A stretch of DNA of 64,000 nt from a bacterium (GCA_016934955.1 JAFGRY010000037.1:59427-123426); one strand, 5' to 3'. Positions 17,754 to 26,656 are shown, counted from the first letter of the stretch. Numbers and translations: made by a program. Notes: generated by a model not told the origin, from the letters alone.

Positions 17754-18779
17754 TTAGCGAAAAGAAAAAAGATACGGGGGGTGCTCGACCTTCCGCTCTG
17801 TAATGATCGCGGTAATATTCGCTGCGGGTGTGACATCGAACGCGGGATTGTAATAGTGGACACCCTCGGGCGCGGTGCGGCGGCCGAAGCCGTTTCCGAT
17901 TTCTTCCCCGGAACGGAACTCGATGGGAATGTCGGCACCCGTGGCGATAGCGGGATCGATGGTGGAGGTGGGCGCGACGACGTAGAAGGGGACAGTGTGC
18001 TCCCGGGCAAGCACGCTCAGGGGGTAGGTGCCGATCTTGTTGGCGGTGTCGCCGTTGGCCGCGATGCGGTCTGCCCCCACGATCACGGCGTCGATGGCCC
18101 CGGAGGCGAGCAGCGATCCGGCGGCGTTGTCGCAGAGTACCGTCACCTCGATGCCGGACTGCCGCAGTTCCCAGGCGGTCAGCCGCGACCCCTGCAGCAG
18201 GGGCCTGGTCTCATCCGCGAACACCCGGACCCGCTTCCCGGCTTCGGCGGCCGCGTAAATCACCCCCAGCGCCGTGCCGAAATCCCCTGTTGCCAGTCCC
18301 CCCGCATTGCAATGCGTCAATACCGTACATTCATCCGGGAGCAGCGCGGCGCCGTTGCGCCCCATGGCCCGGCAGGCGGCCCTGTCCTCTTCAAGGATGA
18401 GCTGCGCCTCCCGCAGGATCGATTGCCTGAGTGTTGCGACATCGGCATCGGGGACCGATGCGATCAGCTGCCCGATCCGGTTCAGCGCCCAGAAGAGATT
18501 GACCGCCGTTGGACGCGTCGCCGCCAGTACTTCAGAAACGGCGGCAAGTTCAGCGCGTAGCTCCGCCGCTGAACATCCCCTGTAGCCATGCGCCGCCAGG
18601 GCCATTCCCATGGCCCCGGCGATGCCGATAGCCGGCGCCCCCCGCACCCGCAGGGACCGGATCGCTTCCGCCACCATCTCGACACTGGTCAGCGTCAGCA
18701 GCTGACATGTTTCCGGCAGCAGGGTCTGGTCGATGATGACAATGTCCCCGTCGGACCACCGTATCGTTTCAACCGGCAT
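17754..18779 (-). CDS. mtnA: S-methyl-5-thioribose-1-phosphate isomerase
   Basis: A 341-residue methionine-salvage enzyme converting 5-methylthioribose-1-phosphate to the ribulose form. Family signatures: 'VEMVAEAIRSLRVRGAPAIGIAGAMGMALAA', catalytic Cys in 'LTHCNAGGLATGDFGTALG', 'VTVLCDNAAGSLLASGAIDAVIVGADRIAANGD' (catalytic Asp) and 'NKIGTYPLSVLAREH'. The last two set it apart from eIF2B subunits. The ATG has GGGGAG upstream and overlaps the end of yjbQ by 11 bp. It is the last gene of a tight run with pfkB and yjbQ. No mtnP or mtnK is adjacent, so it may serve the MTA/5'-deoxyadenosine salvage branch. Confidence 0.95.
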   Translation of the reverse strand: MPVETIRWSDGDIVIIDQTLLPETCQLLTLTSVEMVAEAIRSLRVRGAPAIGIAGAMGMALAAHGYRGCSAAELRAELAAVSEVLAATRPTAVNLFWALNRIGQLIASVPDADVATLRQSILREAQLILEEDRAACRAMGRNGAALLPDECTVLTHCNAGGLATGDFGTALGVIYAAAEAGKRVRVFADETRPLLQGSRLTAWELRQSGIEVTVLCDNAAGSLLASGAIDAVIVGADRIAANGDTANKIGTYPLSVLAREHTVPFYVVAPTSTIDPAIATGADIPIEFRSGEEIGNGFGRRTAPEGVHYYNPAFDVTPAANITAIITERKVEHPPYLFSFR

Positions 18780-19197
18780 CTTGCTCCCCTGTGATCTGCA
18801 CCACTATCTCCCGGCTGCGGGGACGATTGTCGAAATCGATCACCACGATCTGCTGCCAGGTTCCCAGCAGAAGCCGGCGGTCGGCGACCGGGACGCTCAG
18901 CGAAGGCCCGAGCAGCGCGGCCCTGACATGGGCATAGCCGTTGCCGTCGCCCCAGGCGGCGTCATGATGGTATCCCCTGTTTTCGGGGATGATGGTATTG
19001 AAAAACTCCGGCAGATCCTTTTTGAGCCCGGGTTCGTATTCAATGGTCGTCACCCCGGCGGTGGACCCGGGGACGAACACGAGCACCGTCCCGCTGCTGA
19101 TGCCGCTTTCCATCAGCGCCTTTTCCGTATCACGGGTAATATCGATGATATCGCAGTGCCCCTGCGTGGCAAGCGGGATTTTCGCAGTGACGATCAC
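18769..19197 (-). CDS. YjbQ/UPF0047 family protein
   Basis: A 142-residue member of the YjbQ family ('secondary thiamine-phosphate synthase' fold). Conserved blocks: 'GTVLVFVPGSTAGVTTIEYEPGL', 'HHDAAWGDGNGYAHVRAALLGPS' and 'LLLGTWQQIVVIDFDNRPRSREI'. Some members have weak thiamine-phosphate synthase activity in vitro, but the natural function is not settled. It starts at GTG in a GTGA overlap with the pfkB stop, and its own end overlaps mtnA by 11 bp, so all three are translationally coupled. Confidence 0.92.
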   Translation of the reverse strand: MIVTAKIPLATQGHCDIIDITRDTEKALMESGISSGTVLVFVPGSTAGVTTIEYEPGLKKDLPEFFNTIIPENRGYHHDAAWGDGNGYAHVRAALLGPSLSVPVADRRLLLGTWQQIVVIDFDNRPRSREIVVQITGEQDAG

Positions 19198-20156
19198 CGC
19201 GCCTCCTTCAGCGCTGCCAGTTCGGGACAGGGTCCGAAGTTTTCTTCATACCGCCGCGTGAAATCGGCGATGGTGAATGAGTGGTTCTGCGGGCCGTCAG
19301 TCTCGATCACATACGCGGCCGCGACGCTTCCCAGCCGGCCGCTTATATCCCAGTCCAGATTAAGTCTGAGCCCCGTCATGAGCCCCGCTCTGAACGCGTC
19401 TCCCACCCCGGTGGGGTCCAGCACCTGTTTCTCGGCGGCAATGGGAATCTCTATCATCCCGCCGGCAGACCGGATTTCCGCGCCCTCGGCCCCTTTCGTC
19501 ACGATCACCGTTTCAGCGAGTTGCTGCAGGTCCGCCTCCTTCATCCCTGTTTTTTTGCTGAACATACCGGTCTCATAGTCGTTCATGATAAGAATGCGCG
19601 CGCCCCGGGCGCTCTCTTTCAGGGTGTCGCCGTCCAGCCAGGCGATCTGCTGTCCGGGATCGTAGATAAAATCGAGATCGAATTCACGGCATTCGTGCGC
19701 GTGGCGCTGCATTGCCGCCGGATCATTGGGCGAGATAATGACCAGGACGTCCCGGCCGCTGTAGGCGGCGAGGGAAATTTCCCGGGCATACCGCATGGCC
19801 CCGGTGTAGAAGGAAGCGATCTGGTTATTGTCGGCATCGGTGTTGGCGAAAAAGGATGCGGTGTATTCGTCGTTGACCTCAAGCACCGCCGATACATCCA
19901 CCCCCGCTCCATAGAGAAAACGGCCGTAAGGGTCGAAATCCCGGCCTGCCGCTCCGGTGAGTACCGGCCGCTGCCCCAGCAGCGCCAGGGTGTATGCGAT
20001 GTTGGCGGCACAGCCGCCGTTTCGCTTGTTCAGCGTTTCCACGAGAAAGCTCACGCTGATCCTGTCGAGCTTTCCCTCGACCAGACTGTCGCTGAATTTG
20101 CCGGGAAAAGACATGAGATAATCAAACGCTATCGATCCGGTGACGATCAATTTCAC
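19194..20156 (-). CDS. PfkB-family sugar/nucleoside kinase (adenosine-kinase-like)
   Basis: A 320-residue ribokinase-fold kinase. The N-terminal signature is 'NKRNGGCAANIAYTLALLG' (substrate-binding Gly-Gly region). The C-terminal signature is 'DPTGVGDAFRAGL', with the catalytic Asp in the D-x-x-G-x-G-D anion hole. The layout 'ITGSIAFDYLMSFPGKF' near the start is typical of the bacterial adenosine-kinase-like branch, but the substrate is not certain. It is coupled by a 4-bp overlap to yjbQ and thence mtnA, so a role in nucleoside or methylthio-nucleoside salvage is reasonable. It follows argS by 27 nt in the same direction. Confidence 0.88.
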   Translation of the reverse strand: MKLIVTGSIAFDYLMSFPGKFSDSLVEGKLDRISVSFLVETLNKRNGGCAANIAYTLALLGQRPVLTGAAGRDFDPYGRFLYGAGVDVSAVLEVNDEYTASFFANTDADNNQIASFYTGAMRYAREISLAAYSGRDVLVIISPNDPAAMQRHAHECREFDLDFIYDPGQQIAWLDGDTLKESARGARILIMNDYETGMFSKKTGMKEADLQQLAETVIVTKGAEGAEIRSAGGMIEIPIAAEKQVLDPTGVGDAFRAGLMTGLRLNLDWDISGRLGSVAAAYVIETDGPQNHSFTIADFTRRYEENFGPCPELAALKEAR

Positions 20157-20183
20157 TGAACGCTCCTCTCTTGTCCGGTGTTC

Positions 20184-21848
20184 CTACATGCGGCTGGGGC
20201 TGGAGATCCCGAGAACATCGAGACCGTTGGAGAGAACGATACGCGCGGCATCACAGAGAGCGAGCCGCGCCCGGGTCAGGTCTTCGTCATCCGTGACCAC
20301 TCGCATCGCACCATCGACTTTTCCCGCATGCTGGAAGCGGTGATATACGGTTGCCGTCTCTTCGAGGTACACCGGTATTTTATGGGGTTCGAATGCTTCG
20401 GCTGCCTGCTGCAGCACCGCCGGCCAGTTGAGCAGTTTGCGAATGAGATCCATCTCTTCCCGGGCCGTGAGCAGGCTGAGATCCGGTGTTCCGCCCGCAA
20501 GGTCCACGCCCCGTTCGCCGGCGTGTTCGAGAATGCTGCAGATACGGGCATGGGCGTATTGAACATAGTACACGGGATTTTCATCCGACTCGGTCCGGGC
20601 AAGCGCCAGATCGAAATTTAAATGGCTGTTCATCGAGCGGTTTATGAAAAAATACCGGGTCACATCCGCGCCCACATCGTCGATGAGTTCATCCAGCGTC
20701 ACAAAATTCGCCTTTCGGGTGGACATCTTCACCTTTTCATTCCCCTCCATGAGAGTGACGAATTGATGAATGAGAACGTGAATTTTGCCGCTGTCGTATC
20801 CCAGCGCTCCGATACCGGCCAGCACATCCGGATAGGTTGCCACATGGTCCGATCCGAAGATATCGATGATCATATCGAAGCCCCGCTCGATCTTGTCACG
20901 ATGATACGCGATGTCGGGCAGCCGATAGGTCGGTTCTCCGCTGGATTTCAGGATCACTTTATCCGTCTCCTGCCCGAACGCCGTTGTCCGGAACCAGAGG
21001 GCTCCGTCCGCTTCGTACACAAGCTCCTTTTTCTTGAGGGCGGCGATCACATCGTCGATCTTGCCGGTTTCATACAGTGATGTTTCATTGTAAAAAACAT
21101 CGAACCGGATGCCGAGCCGGGCAACGGTATTCTTGATTTCATTGAAGATCCGTTCTTCCGCCAGAGCCTGAAAATAGGATACGTCGTTCAGGTTCCGCAG
21201 CGCGTCCCCCTTTTCTTCGAGGGCCTCCCTGGCGATATCGATGATGTATTCACCCTGATAGTGATCCTCGGTAAGTTCGGACGTCTCCCCCAGGAGCTCC
21301 CGGTAGCGGTACATGACCGACTCTCCCAGCATTCGCATCTGCCTGCCCGCATTGTTGAAATAGTATTCACGGGTGACGTCGTATCCGATCTGCTCAAGCA
21401 TGCGGGCGATGGTGTCGCCGATCACTGCCTGCCGCCCGTGGCCGATCGTCAGCGGGCCGGTGGGATTGGCGCTCACGAATTCCACCTGCACGGTTTTATC
21501 GCGGCCGATGTCGGTGTTTCCGTACGCTGCCTGCTGTTCCAGAATCTCCGCAAGCCCCTGCCGCAGCCAGTCATCGCTGAGGGTGAAATTGATAAATCCC
21601 GGCCCCGCGATCTCGATCTGTGAAAAACAGCTGTCGGAAGAAGGTAACTCCTTCACGATTGCCGCCGCAATCTCCCTGGGATTTTTCTTTTCCCTGGAGG
21701 CGAGAATGAGCGCGATGTTCACCGCAAGATCACCGTGCCCCTTCTGTTTCGGTTCCATGACGCTGACTTCACCGGCATGCTCCGGGGAGAAGCCCGCACG
21801 GGTTACGGCTTTTAAAACAAGGTCCTGAATGTATGTTTCCGCCTTCAT
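20184..21848 (-). CDS. argS: Arginyl-tRNA synthetase
   Basis: A 554-residue class I synthetase charging tRNA-Arg. The HIGH-type motif is in 'ANPTGPLTIGHGRQAVIGD', followed by 'REYYFNNAGRQM'; a KMSKS-like loop is in 'KVKMSTRKANFV'. The N-terminal ~100 residues are the ArgRS-specific tRNA-binding domain (LASREKKNPREIAAAI, 'GPGFINFTL') and the C-terminus is the DALR anticodon domain. The ATG overlaps the rsfS stop (ATGA) with GAGGTG upstream. It is the third gene of the LytR_C-rsfS-argS-pfkB-yjbQ-mtnA run. Confidence 0.97.
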   Translation of the reverse strand: MKAETYIQDLVLKAVTRAGFSPEHAGEVSVMEPKQKGHGDLAVNIALILASREKKNPREIAAAIVKELPSSDSCFSQIEIAGPGFINFTLSDDWLRQGLAEILEQQAAYGNTDIGRDKTVQVEFVSANPTGPLTIGHGRQAVIGDTIARMLEQIGYDVTREYYFNNAGRQMRMLGESVMYRYRELLGETSELTEDHYQGEYIIDIAREALEEKGDALRNLNDVSYFQALAEERIFNEIKNTVARLGIRFDVFYNETSLYETGKIDDVIAALKKKELVYEADGALWFRTTAFGQETDKVILKSSGEPTYRLPDIAYHRDKIERGFDMIIDIFGSDHVATYPDVLAGIGALGYDSGKIHVLIHQFVTLMEGNEKVKMSTRKANFVTLDELIDDVGADVTRYFFINRSMNSHLNFDLALARTESDENPVYYVQYAHARICSILEHAGERGVDLAGGTPDLSLLTAREEMDLIRKLLNWPAVLQQAAEAFEPHKIPVYLEETATVYHRFQHAGKVDGAMRVVTDDEDLTRARLALCDAARIVLSNGLDVLGISSPSRM

Positions 21849-22204
21849 GTCACCTCATCACTCACTATTTCAATGTCCGCGTCGCCCCAGAGACGCTCGA
21901 GATTGTAAAACTCTCTTGCCTCCTTCCTGAACACATGGACGACGACGTTTACATAATCCAGAAGCACCCAGTGCAGATGCTGCAGCCCCTCCCTATGCCA
22001 GGCTTTTATGCCCTGTTTCAGGAGAGAATCGATGATTTCATTGCTGATCGCCCGTACCTGGACATCGGATGTCGCGTGACAGATAACAAACGCGTCGGCG
22101 AATCCGCTGACATTACTCATGTCCATGATGCGGATATCCTCCGCCTTCTTACTCCGGGCGGCATCTACTGCGGCGTCGACGATGATTTTGGCATTACTCT
22201 CCAT
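21845..22204 (-). CDS. rsfS: Ribosomal silencing factor RsfS (Iojap/YbeB)
   Basis: A 119-residue protein that binds L14 on the large ribosomal subunit and blocks subunit joining in poor growth. Family blocks: 'DIRIMDMSNVSGFADAFVICHATSDVQVRAISNEI', 'KAWHREGLQHLHWVLLDYVNVVVHVF' and 'REFYNLERLWGDA'. The start is the ATG at 22204 with GGAG 8 nt upstream; an earlier in-frame start would lie deep in the preceding gene. It overlaps the LytR_C gene by 11 bp and argS by 4 bp. Confidence 0.94.
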   Translation of the reverse strand: MESNAKIIVDAAVDAARSKKAEDIRIMDMSNVSGFADAFVICHATSDVQVRAISNEIIDSLLKQGIKAWHREGLQHLHWVLLDYVNVVVHVFRKEAREFYNLERLWGDADIEIVSDEVT

Positions 22205-22829
22205 AGGTGCGCTCCAGGATGTTCCAGATCTCCATCGTTTTAAAATCCTCACCTAAAACCACCGTCGCATCGATCAGGTACGCGTCACTCGGTTCGGAAA
22301 GAATCCGGCTCTCATCGAGCCTGAGCGCCGCCGCAATCTGCCTCGCCCGCTCCATGCGGCCCCTGCGGTCAATTACCATTGTCTGCAGCACATTGAACCG
22401 CAGCCTGCCGTTCTCCATATAATTGTCCGTCTTGACCACGTCGAACCCGCTGTCCCTGAGATAATCGGTGAAAGTCGCTGCGATCCCGGATACTCCGCAG
22501 CCGTTGAGCACTTCGATCTGGATAGTCTGAGGCACCGGTTCGCGCACCGGTTCCTGTACAGCGACGGGTTCTTGCACGGTTTGCGGAACGGTGCAGTGCC
22601 TGATAAAAAAATAGATGAGCACCGCATCCGCGATAAAAAAGAAACCGATGGCGATCTTCTGCAGCCGGCCTTTGAGATTGATTTTCTTTGCCGGTCTGCG
22701 GGAGGGTTTTTTCCGGGGGGGCCGCTTACTCCCTCCCGAAGCGCTGACCTTCCGCTGCTTGCGCGGCGGAGGCGCGGATGGTCTGCTTCTGCCCGCGCCT
22801 GCGCTTCTTCTTCTGCGATTGCTGGCCAT
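22194..22829 (-). CDS. Single-pass membrane protein with LytR_C domain
   Basis: A 211-residue protein. The N-terminal ~60 residues are very basic (RRRRSAGAGRSRP, KRPPRKKPSRRP). One TM helix follows (IAIGFFFIADAVLIYFFI), then an extracytoplasmic C-terminal LytR_C domain ('IQIEVLNGCGVSGIAATFTDYLRDSGFDVV', 'TMVIDRRGRMERARQIAAAL', 'DATVVLGEDF'). LytR_C occurs with envelope proteins of the LCP type and alone, often next to rsfS, as here. The chosen ATG has AGGA 8 nt upstream; a further in-frame start lies 63 nt earlier. First gene of the rsfS-argS operon; role probably at the cell envelope. Confidence 0.85.
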   Translation of the reverse strand: MASNRRRRSAGAGRSRPSAPPPRKQRKVSASGGSKRPPRKKPSRRPAKKINLKGRLQKIAIGFFFIADAVLIYFFIRHCTVPQTVQEPVAVQEPVREPVPQTIQIEVLNGCGVSGIAATFTDYLRDSGFDVVKTDNYMENGRLRFNVLQTMVIDRRGRMERARQIAAALRLDESRILSEPSDAYLIDATVVLGEDFKTMEIWNILERTYGE

Positions 22830-22924
22830 GGCAATTCCTGCAATACTATAAAAGAGACCGGGGACAGGATCCCCGGCCTGGATTAATGACACTCAGATGT
22901 CTCTGGAAAGAGCGGGACATCGTG

Positions 22925-23374
22925 TTAGTAACGGTAATAATAGGGTGAATACAGACGTGCCGGTATTTGCTGATACTCCAGCGTGATTTCGGTTTTCGCT
23001 GACGGCTTGTATTGCAGCATGGCCCGGTGCAGGAACACTTGTCCCTTGTCCGGATTCGATCCCGCAAGCGTGAAGGGCTGGTGTGCATACCCGACGCTCA
23101 CCTGCATGAAGAGCGGCTGTGACAGCTGGAAATTCATCGTGTTGAGATACACGCCCTGATTGAACCCGTGCCCCCCGAACGTCCCCATGGACATGGTATA
23201 GCTCTGCGACATGCTGAACCTGGAGGAATGAAAGAGCGCGTCAAGGAATCCCGGCGCTGCTCGGAATGACCCTGTTCGCGTGTAATCCCTTCCTCCGTAA
23301 TATCCCGTCTGGGCCACAAGAGACGGCACACTCAGCGCGGTCATCAAGGCTATCAGTATGCAGAGTCGTTTCAT
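22925..23374 (-). CDS. Secreted hypothetical protein, possible outer-membrane component
   Basis: A 149-residue product with a clear signal peptide (KRLCILIALMTALSVPSLVAQ). The mature part is rich in Tyr, Gly, Ser and Met ('YYGGRDYTRTGSFRA', 'SRFSMSQSYTMSMGTFGG') with a few amphipathic strands ('LFMQVSVGYAHQPF', 'KTEITLEYQQIPARLY') and a Tyr-rich end (SPYYYRY). It has no known domain. The ribosome site (GAGGTG) is good. It stands alone between the LytR_C operon and the orphan mini-gene. Confidence 0.65.
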   Translation of the reverse strand: MKRLCILIALMTALSVPSLVAQTGYYGGRDYTRTGSFRAAPGFLDALFHSSRFSMSQSYTMSMGTFGGHGFNQGVYLNTMNFQLSQPLFMQVSVGYAHQPFTLAGSNPDKGQVFLHRAMLQYKPSAKTEITLEYQQIPARLYSPYYYRY

Positions 23375-23584
23375 GCGTCACCTCGATAAATTACCCTAAT
23401 AAAATTCGTAAATTAGAGAGTAAAAGTCAACCACTTTTATCACGGATCTGCGCCTTCGGCAGCCGCGTCAGCAGGGGGCCGATGCCGCCTCACCCCTGCC
23501 CGACAATGGTGATACCCGGCCGAAGCGCTGTTTGTTCCGGAATGGGTGCAGGAAGCTGTGAAAAATATAACAGTTTGATACTGC

Positions 23585-23613
23585 TTGATTTTTCCGGGAT
23601 TTTTATGTAGATT
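23585..23613 (+). promoter_or_regulatory. Promoter of the orphan mini-gene
   Basis: TTGATT, a 17-bp spacer, then TAGATT on the plus strand. Transcription from about 23620 would give a short RNA covering the 22-codon frame and ending at the terminator at 23757-23791. Confidence 0.5.
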
Positions 23614-23659
23614 TACGGGTGACAGTTCCTTTACTCACTAAAAAAGAAGGAGCAGAACG

Positions 23660-23728
23660 ATGAAAAGATTTACAGTTCCGAGAGTGGCCCACTGCAGTGA
23701 CGGCTGCTGTATCACGTCCCGGACATGA
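23660..23728 (+). CDS. 22-residue Cys-rich peptide (candidate mini-gene)
   Basis: A 22-codon frame starting MKRFTVPRVAHC, followed by SDGCC and ending TSRT. The start has a strong ribosome site (GAAGGAG, 7 nt before the ATG). It is the only open frame between a promoter (23585-23613) and an intrinsic terminator (23757-23791), so it sits on its own transcript of roughly 170 nt. Three Cys and one His fall within seven residues (HC...CC), suggesting metal binding, redox chemistry or a modified peptide, but nothing is proven. Alternatives are a leader-type peptide or a small RNA where the frame is incidental. No plus-strand gene follows that it could control. Confidence 0.45.
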   Translation: MKRFTVPRVAHCSDGCCITSRT

Positions 23729-23756
23729 CGCTAAACTGTCCTGCAACCGATCATTC

Positions 23757-23791
23757 CTGCCCGGCGGAGTTCTTCGCCGGGCAGTCTTTTT
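23757..23791 (+). terminator. Intrinsic terminator of the orphan mini-gene
   Basis: Perfect 10-bp stem CTGCCCGGCG/CGCCGGGCAG with an 8-nt loop, followed by TCTTTTT on the plus strand. The T run is on the plus side only, so it ends a plus-strand RNA, not the minus-strand metF-type gene that stops at 23838. Confidence 0.8.
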
Positions 23792-23837
23792 ATCCCCTCT
23801 TCCGCTCTTGCCGCATAATCATGAACGGGTATCAGGA

Positions 23838-25685
23838 TCACCGGTCAAGCAGGTCCCGGGCGACGTCAACGGCGACCGTGAACCTGCCGAAGGGAGCGCT
23901 TACCTGAATTCCGGCGGTGAAGGGCCGTACCCGCAGCTCCATCTCTCTGGCGATCTCGATCCCCTCTTTCTGCTGGTCCTCCTTCCTGCTGAACCTTGCC
24001 ATTCGCGCCATGACTGCATCAGGAACCGTCACCCCCGGCACTTCGTTGCGCATGAACTCGGCGTTCCGCAGGCTGGCCAGGGGCCAGATACCGGCAATAA
24101 AGGGGATAGCGACATCTCCCGCCCCGTCATGGAACCGTTCCAGCGCGGCAGCGTCGAACACCGGCTGGGTAATGACGAATTCGGCTCCCGCCTCGACTTT
24201 CCAGCGGAACCGTTCATACTCTTTCTCCGGATTGATACTGTTGGGATCGACACCGACGCCGATAAAATACTCAGTGGGCGCGCCGATGGGGCGTCCCCCC
24301 ACATCGAGACCGTGATTGAGCGCCGAGATCACATTCACAAGACCGATGGAATCCACGTCAAACACCGCGGTCGCTTCTGGATAATCACCGATCATAGGGG
24401 GATCGCCGGTGACCGCCAGGATATTGCGGACACCCAGGGCCGATGCTCCCAGCAGATCGGACTGCATGCCGAGAAGATTCCGGTCACGGCAGGTGTAGTG
24501 CAGGACCGGCTCAACGCCGTTTTCCTGCAGTTTCAGCGCCAGGGCAAGCGGATTCATTCTCGCCGAGGCCCTCGGCCCATCCGGAATATTGATCGCGTCT
24601 ATCCCCCGGCTTCCGAGCGTGCGGGCGTGCTCGAGCTGGGCCTCCAGCACCCTGCCCCGGGGAGGCACCATCTCGACGAGAACCACCTTTTTGCCGGCCG
24701 CGATCTTCGCGGCCAGCGCTGACTTTTTTGCCGCGGGTACCGGCTCGGGAAGGGGCCGGGTGTGCGCGCTGACCATCACCTTGCCCCCCCGGTGTTTCAG
24801 CCTGGTCTGTTTTTGCGTCAGCGCACCGGCCATTTTCCTGATGTGGTCCGGCGTCGTCCCGCAGCAGCCCCCGATAATCGAGGCACCGGCTTCGATGAAC
24901 CGCTTTGCATAGACACCGAAATATTCAGGGGTGGTCATGTAAAACGTCCGTCCGTCTATCTGCTGAGGCATGCCCGCGTTGGGCATGACCGATATCGGCT
25001 TGTTCGTGACCGCGGCCAGCCGTTCGATAAAATCGAGCATCGGTTTCGGGCCGATGGCGCAGTTGAGGCCCACGGCATCGGTTTCCATGGCCGACAATCG
25101 TTCGCCGACCTCCTCGACGTCGAGCCCGTACAGCGTTTTCCCGTCTTCACGCACAGCCATATGCGCAATCACCGGCAGACCGGAGACATCCTTCACCGCG
25201 TTGACTGCCTGCTCTATCTCCCTGATATCCGTAAACGTTTCAATAAAGAACAGATCGGCTCCCGCCGTCGCGAGCACCTCCGCCTGCTCCCTGAACACAT
25301 CCCGCGCCTCCTGCAGCGAGAGGTCTCCCCACGGCTCGATGCGCACTCCCAGCGGCCCGATTGACCCGGCTACAAAGACCTGCTCCCCGTCTCCCGCCGC
25401 CTCCTTCGCCAGCTCGACGCCTCTGCGGTTGATTTCAGCGACCCGGTCTTCCAGATGATGCCTGGCCAGTTTGAGCCTGTTGGCGCCAAACGTATTGGTC
25501 TCAAGAACCGCGGCCCCGGCCTCCACATATTCACGGTGTACACGCCTGATCAGGTCAGGATTGATGATGTTCAGTTCATCGTAGCATTTATCGATGAAAC
25601 AGCCGCGTTCATAGATCAGCGTCCCCATCGCGCCGTCGGCCAGGACGAGATGGCGCTCGAGGTATGCGGCAAAGGCGCTCTTCAT
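23838..25685 (-). CDS. Bifunctional homocysteine S-methyltransferase / methylenetetrahydrofolate reductase
   Basis: A 615-residue fusion. The N-terminal ~290 residues are a homocysteine-binding domain like the first module of MetH: 'LADGAMGTLIYERG', 'VLETNTFGANRLKLARH', and zinc Cys residues in 'AVGLNCAIGPK' and 'SIIGGCCGTTPDHI'. The C-terminal ~300 residues are a MetF-type FAD TIM barrel: 'VLVEMVPPRGRVLEAQLEHARTLG', 'LAVTGDPPMIGDYPEATAVFDVDSIGL', 'FVITQPVFDAAALERF'. The fusion joins formation of 5-methyl-THF to methyl transfer toward methionine (YitJ-type). There is no B12 domain. A candidate -10 (TATAAT) lies about 35 bp upstream of the ATG. No SAM riboswitch is seen. Confidence 0.93.
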   Translation of the reverse strand: MKSAFAAYLERHLVLADGAMGTLIYERGCFIDKCYDELNIINPDLIRRVHREYVEAGAAVLETNTFGANRLKLARHHLEDRVAEINRRGVELAKEAAGDGEQVFVAGSIGPLGVRIEPWGDLSLQEARDVFREQAEVLATAGADLFFIETFTDIREIEQAVNAVKDVSGLPVIAHMAVREDGKTLYGLDVEEVGERLSAMETDAVGLNCAIGPKPMLDFIERLAAVTNKPISVMPNAGMPQQIDGRTFYMTTPEYFGVYAKRFIEAGASIIGGCCGTTPDHIRKMAGALTQKQTRLKHRGGKVMVSAHTRPLPEPVPAAKKSALAAKIAAGKKVVLVEMVPPRGRVLEAQLEHARTLGSRGIDAINIPDGPRASARMNPLALALKLQENGVEPVLHYTCRDRNLLGMQSDLLGASALGVRNILAVTGDPPMIGDYPEATAVFDVDSIGLVNVISALNHGLDVGGRPIGAPTEYFIGVGVDPNSINPEKEYERFRWKVEAGAEFVITQPVFDAAALERFHDGAGDVAIPFIAGIWPLASLRNAEFMRNEVPGVTVPDAVMARMARFSRKEDQQKEGIEIAREMELRVRPFTAGIQVSAPFGRFTVAVDVARDLLDR

Positions 25686-25960
25686 CCGGTATCCCTGTGC
25701 AGATGATTATAACTGCCTAAAGATATGGATAATTGCCTGCCTTTCCAATGAATTTTTCGGGAAAGAAATTAATAGTAGCTTTTTTAAAAAAAAAATCGTA
25801 TTATATTCAAATTCCCGATAAGCATACTTTTTGTTGTCACTGCGCCATATTCAGCACATACACAAAATAGGTGAAGATCGGGATTTTTATTCCTGAAACG
25901 TGACCATTGCTTCCGGGCAGACGCTTGCGACGGAACACGATAGCATAGGCGGTACTGAAT

Positions 25961-26656
25961 ATGAGCGACGCAAAAAGCAAACAAATCAGCGAAGATAGAG
26001 TACAAACCAGTTTTCTGGCCAAGGGTGAGAAAAAAGTGCTGATCTGGATGGGAGAACGGACCCCGAAATGGATCACTCCCGATATCCTGACATATCTCGG
26101 ACTCGCGGGCATGATCATGAGCGGTATAGGGTACTACCTGGCGTTTAAAAGCGGATGGTTTCTCCATTTGGCCAGCCTGGGACTGTTCATCAATTGGGTC
26201 GGCGACAGCCTGGACGGAACCCTGGCGCGGGTACGCAAGCAGGAACGCCCGAAATTCGGCTACTACCTTGACCACCTTATCGACGCCTTCGGCATTGCCG
26301 CGCTGATATTCGGACTCGCCTATTCGGGCATGGCGCATCAGCCCTTCGTGTGGCTTTTCCTGTCGCTGTTCTTCATCGCCTCGATCAATGTCTATCTCGC
26401 CACGCATACAATCGAAATTTTTAAAATATCCTATCTGAAAGTCTCGACCACCGAGGCCCGGGTGATCCTGATACTGATGAACACCTTTCTCGTGTACGTT
26501 AAATCAGTGACCATAGCCGGCAAGTCGATTCTCGTTCTCGACATTATCGCGGCGCTGGGTATTCTCTTTCTCTTCATTGCCATCATCAGAAGCGCCTACA
26601 AAAACCTGAGCCAGCTGGACCGCCAGGAACGGGCAAAATGGGACAAGGCTCACTGA
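25961..26656 (+). CDS. CDP-alcohol phosphatidyltransferase family protein
   Basis: A 231-residue integral membrane enzyme moving a phosphatidyl group from a CDP-linked lipid to an alcohol. The family motif D-G-x-x-A-R-x8-G-x3-D-x3-D is complete: 'GDSLDGTLARVRKQERPKFG', then 'YYLDHLID'. Several TM segments follow ('AALIFGLAYSGMAH', 'LFLSLFFIASINVYLA', 'IIAALGILFLFIAIIRSAY'). The alcohol acceptor (inositol phosphate, glycerol phosphate or other) cannot be read from the sequence. The next gene (GtrA) overlaps by 19 nt, which suggests a joint role in lipid or envelope glycoconjugate synthesis. Confidence 0.9.
   Translation: MSDAKSKQISEDRVQTSFLAKGEKKVLIWMGERTPKWITPDILTYLGLAGMIMSGIGYYLAFKSGWFLHLASLGLFINWVGDSLDGTLARVRKQERPKFGYYLDHLIDAFGIAALIFGLAYSGMAHQPFVWLFLSLFFIASINVYLATHTIEIFKISYLKVSTTEARVILILMNTFLVYVKSVTIAGKSILVLDIIAALGILFLFIAIIRSAYKNLSQLDRQERAKWDKAH

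Noticed and set aside
25686..25960. SAM riboswitch before the metF-type gene
   Set aside because: No conserved SAM-aptamer stems are visible; the region is mostly A/T runs.
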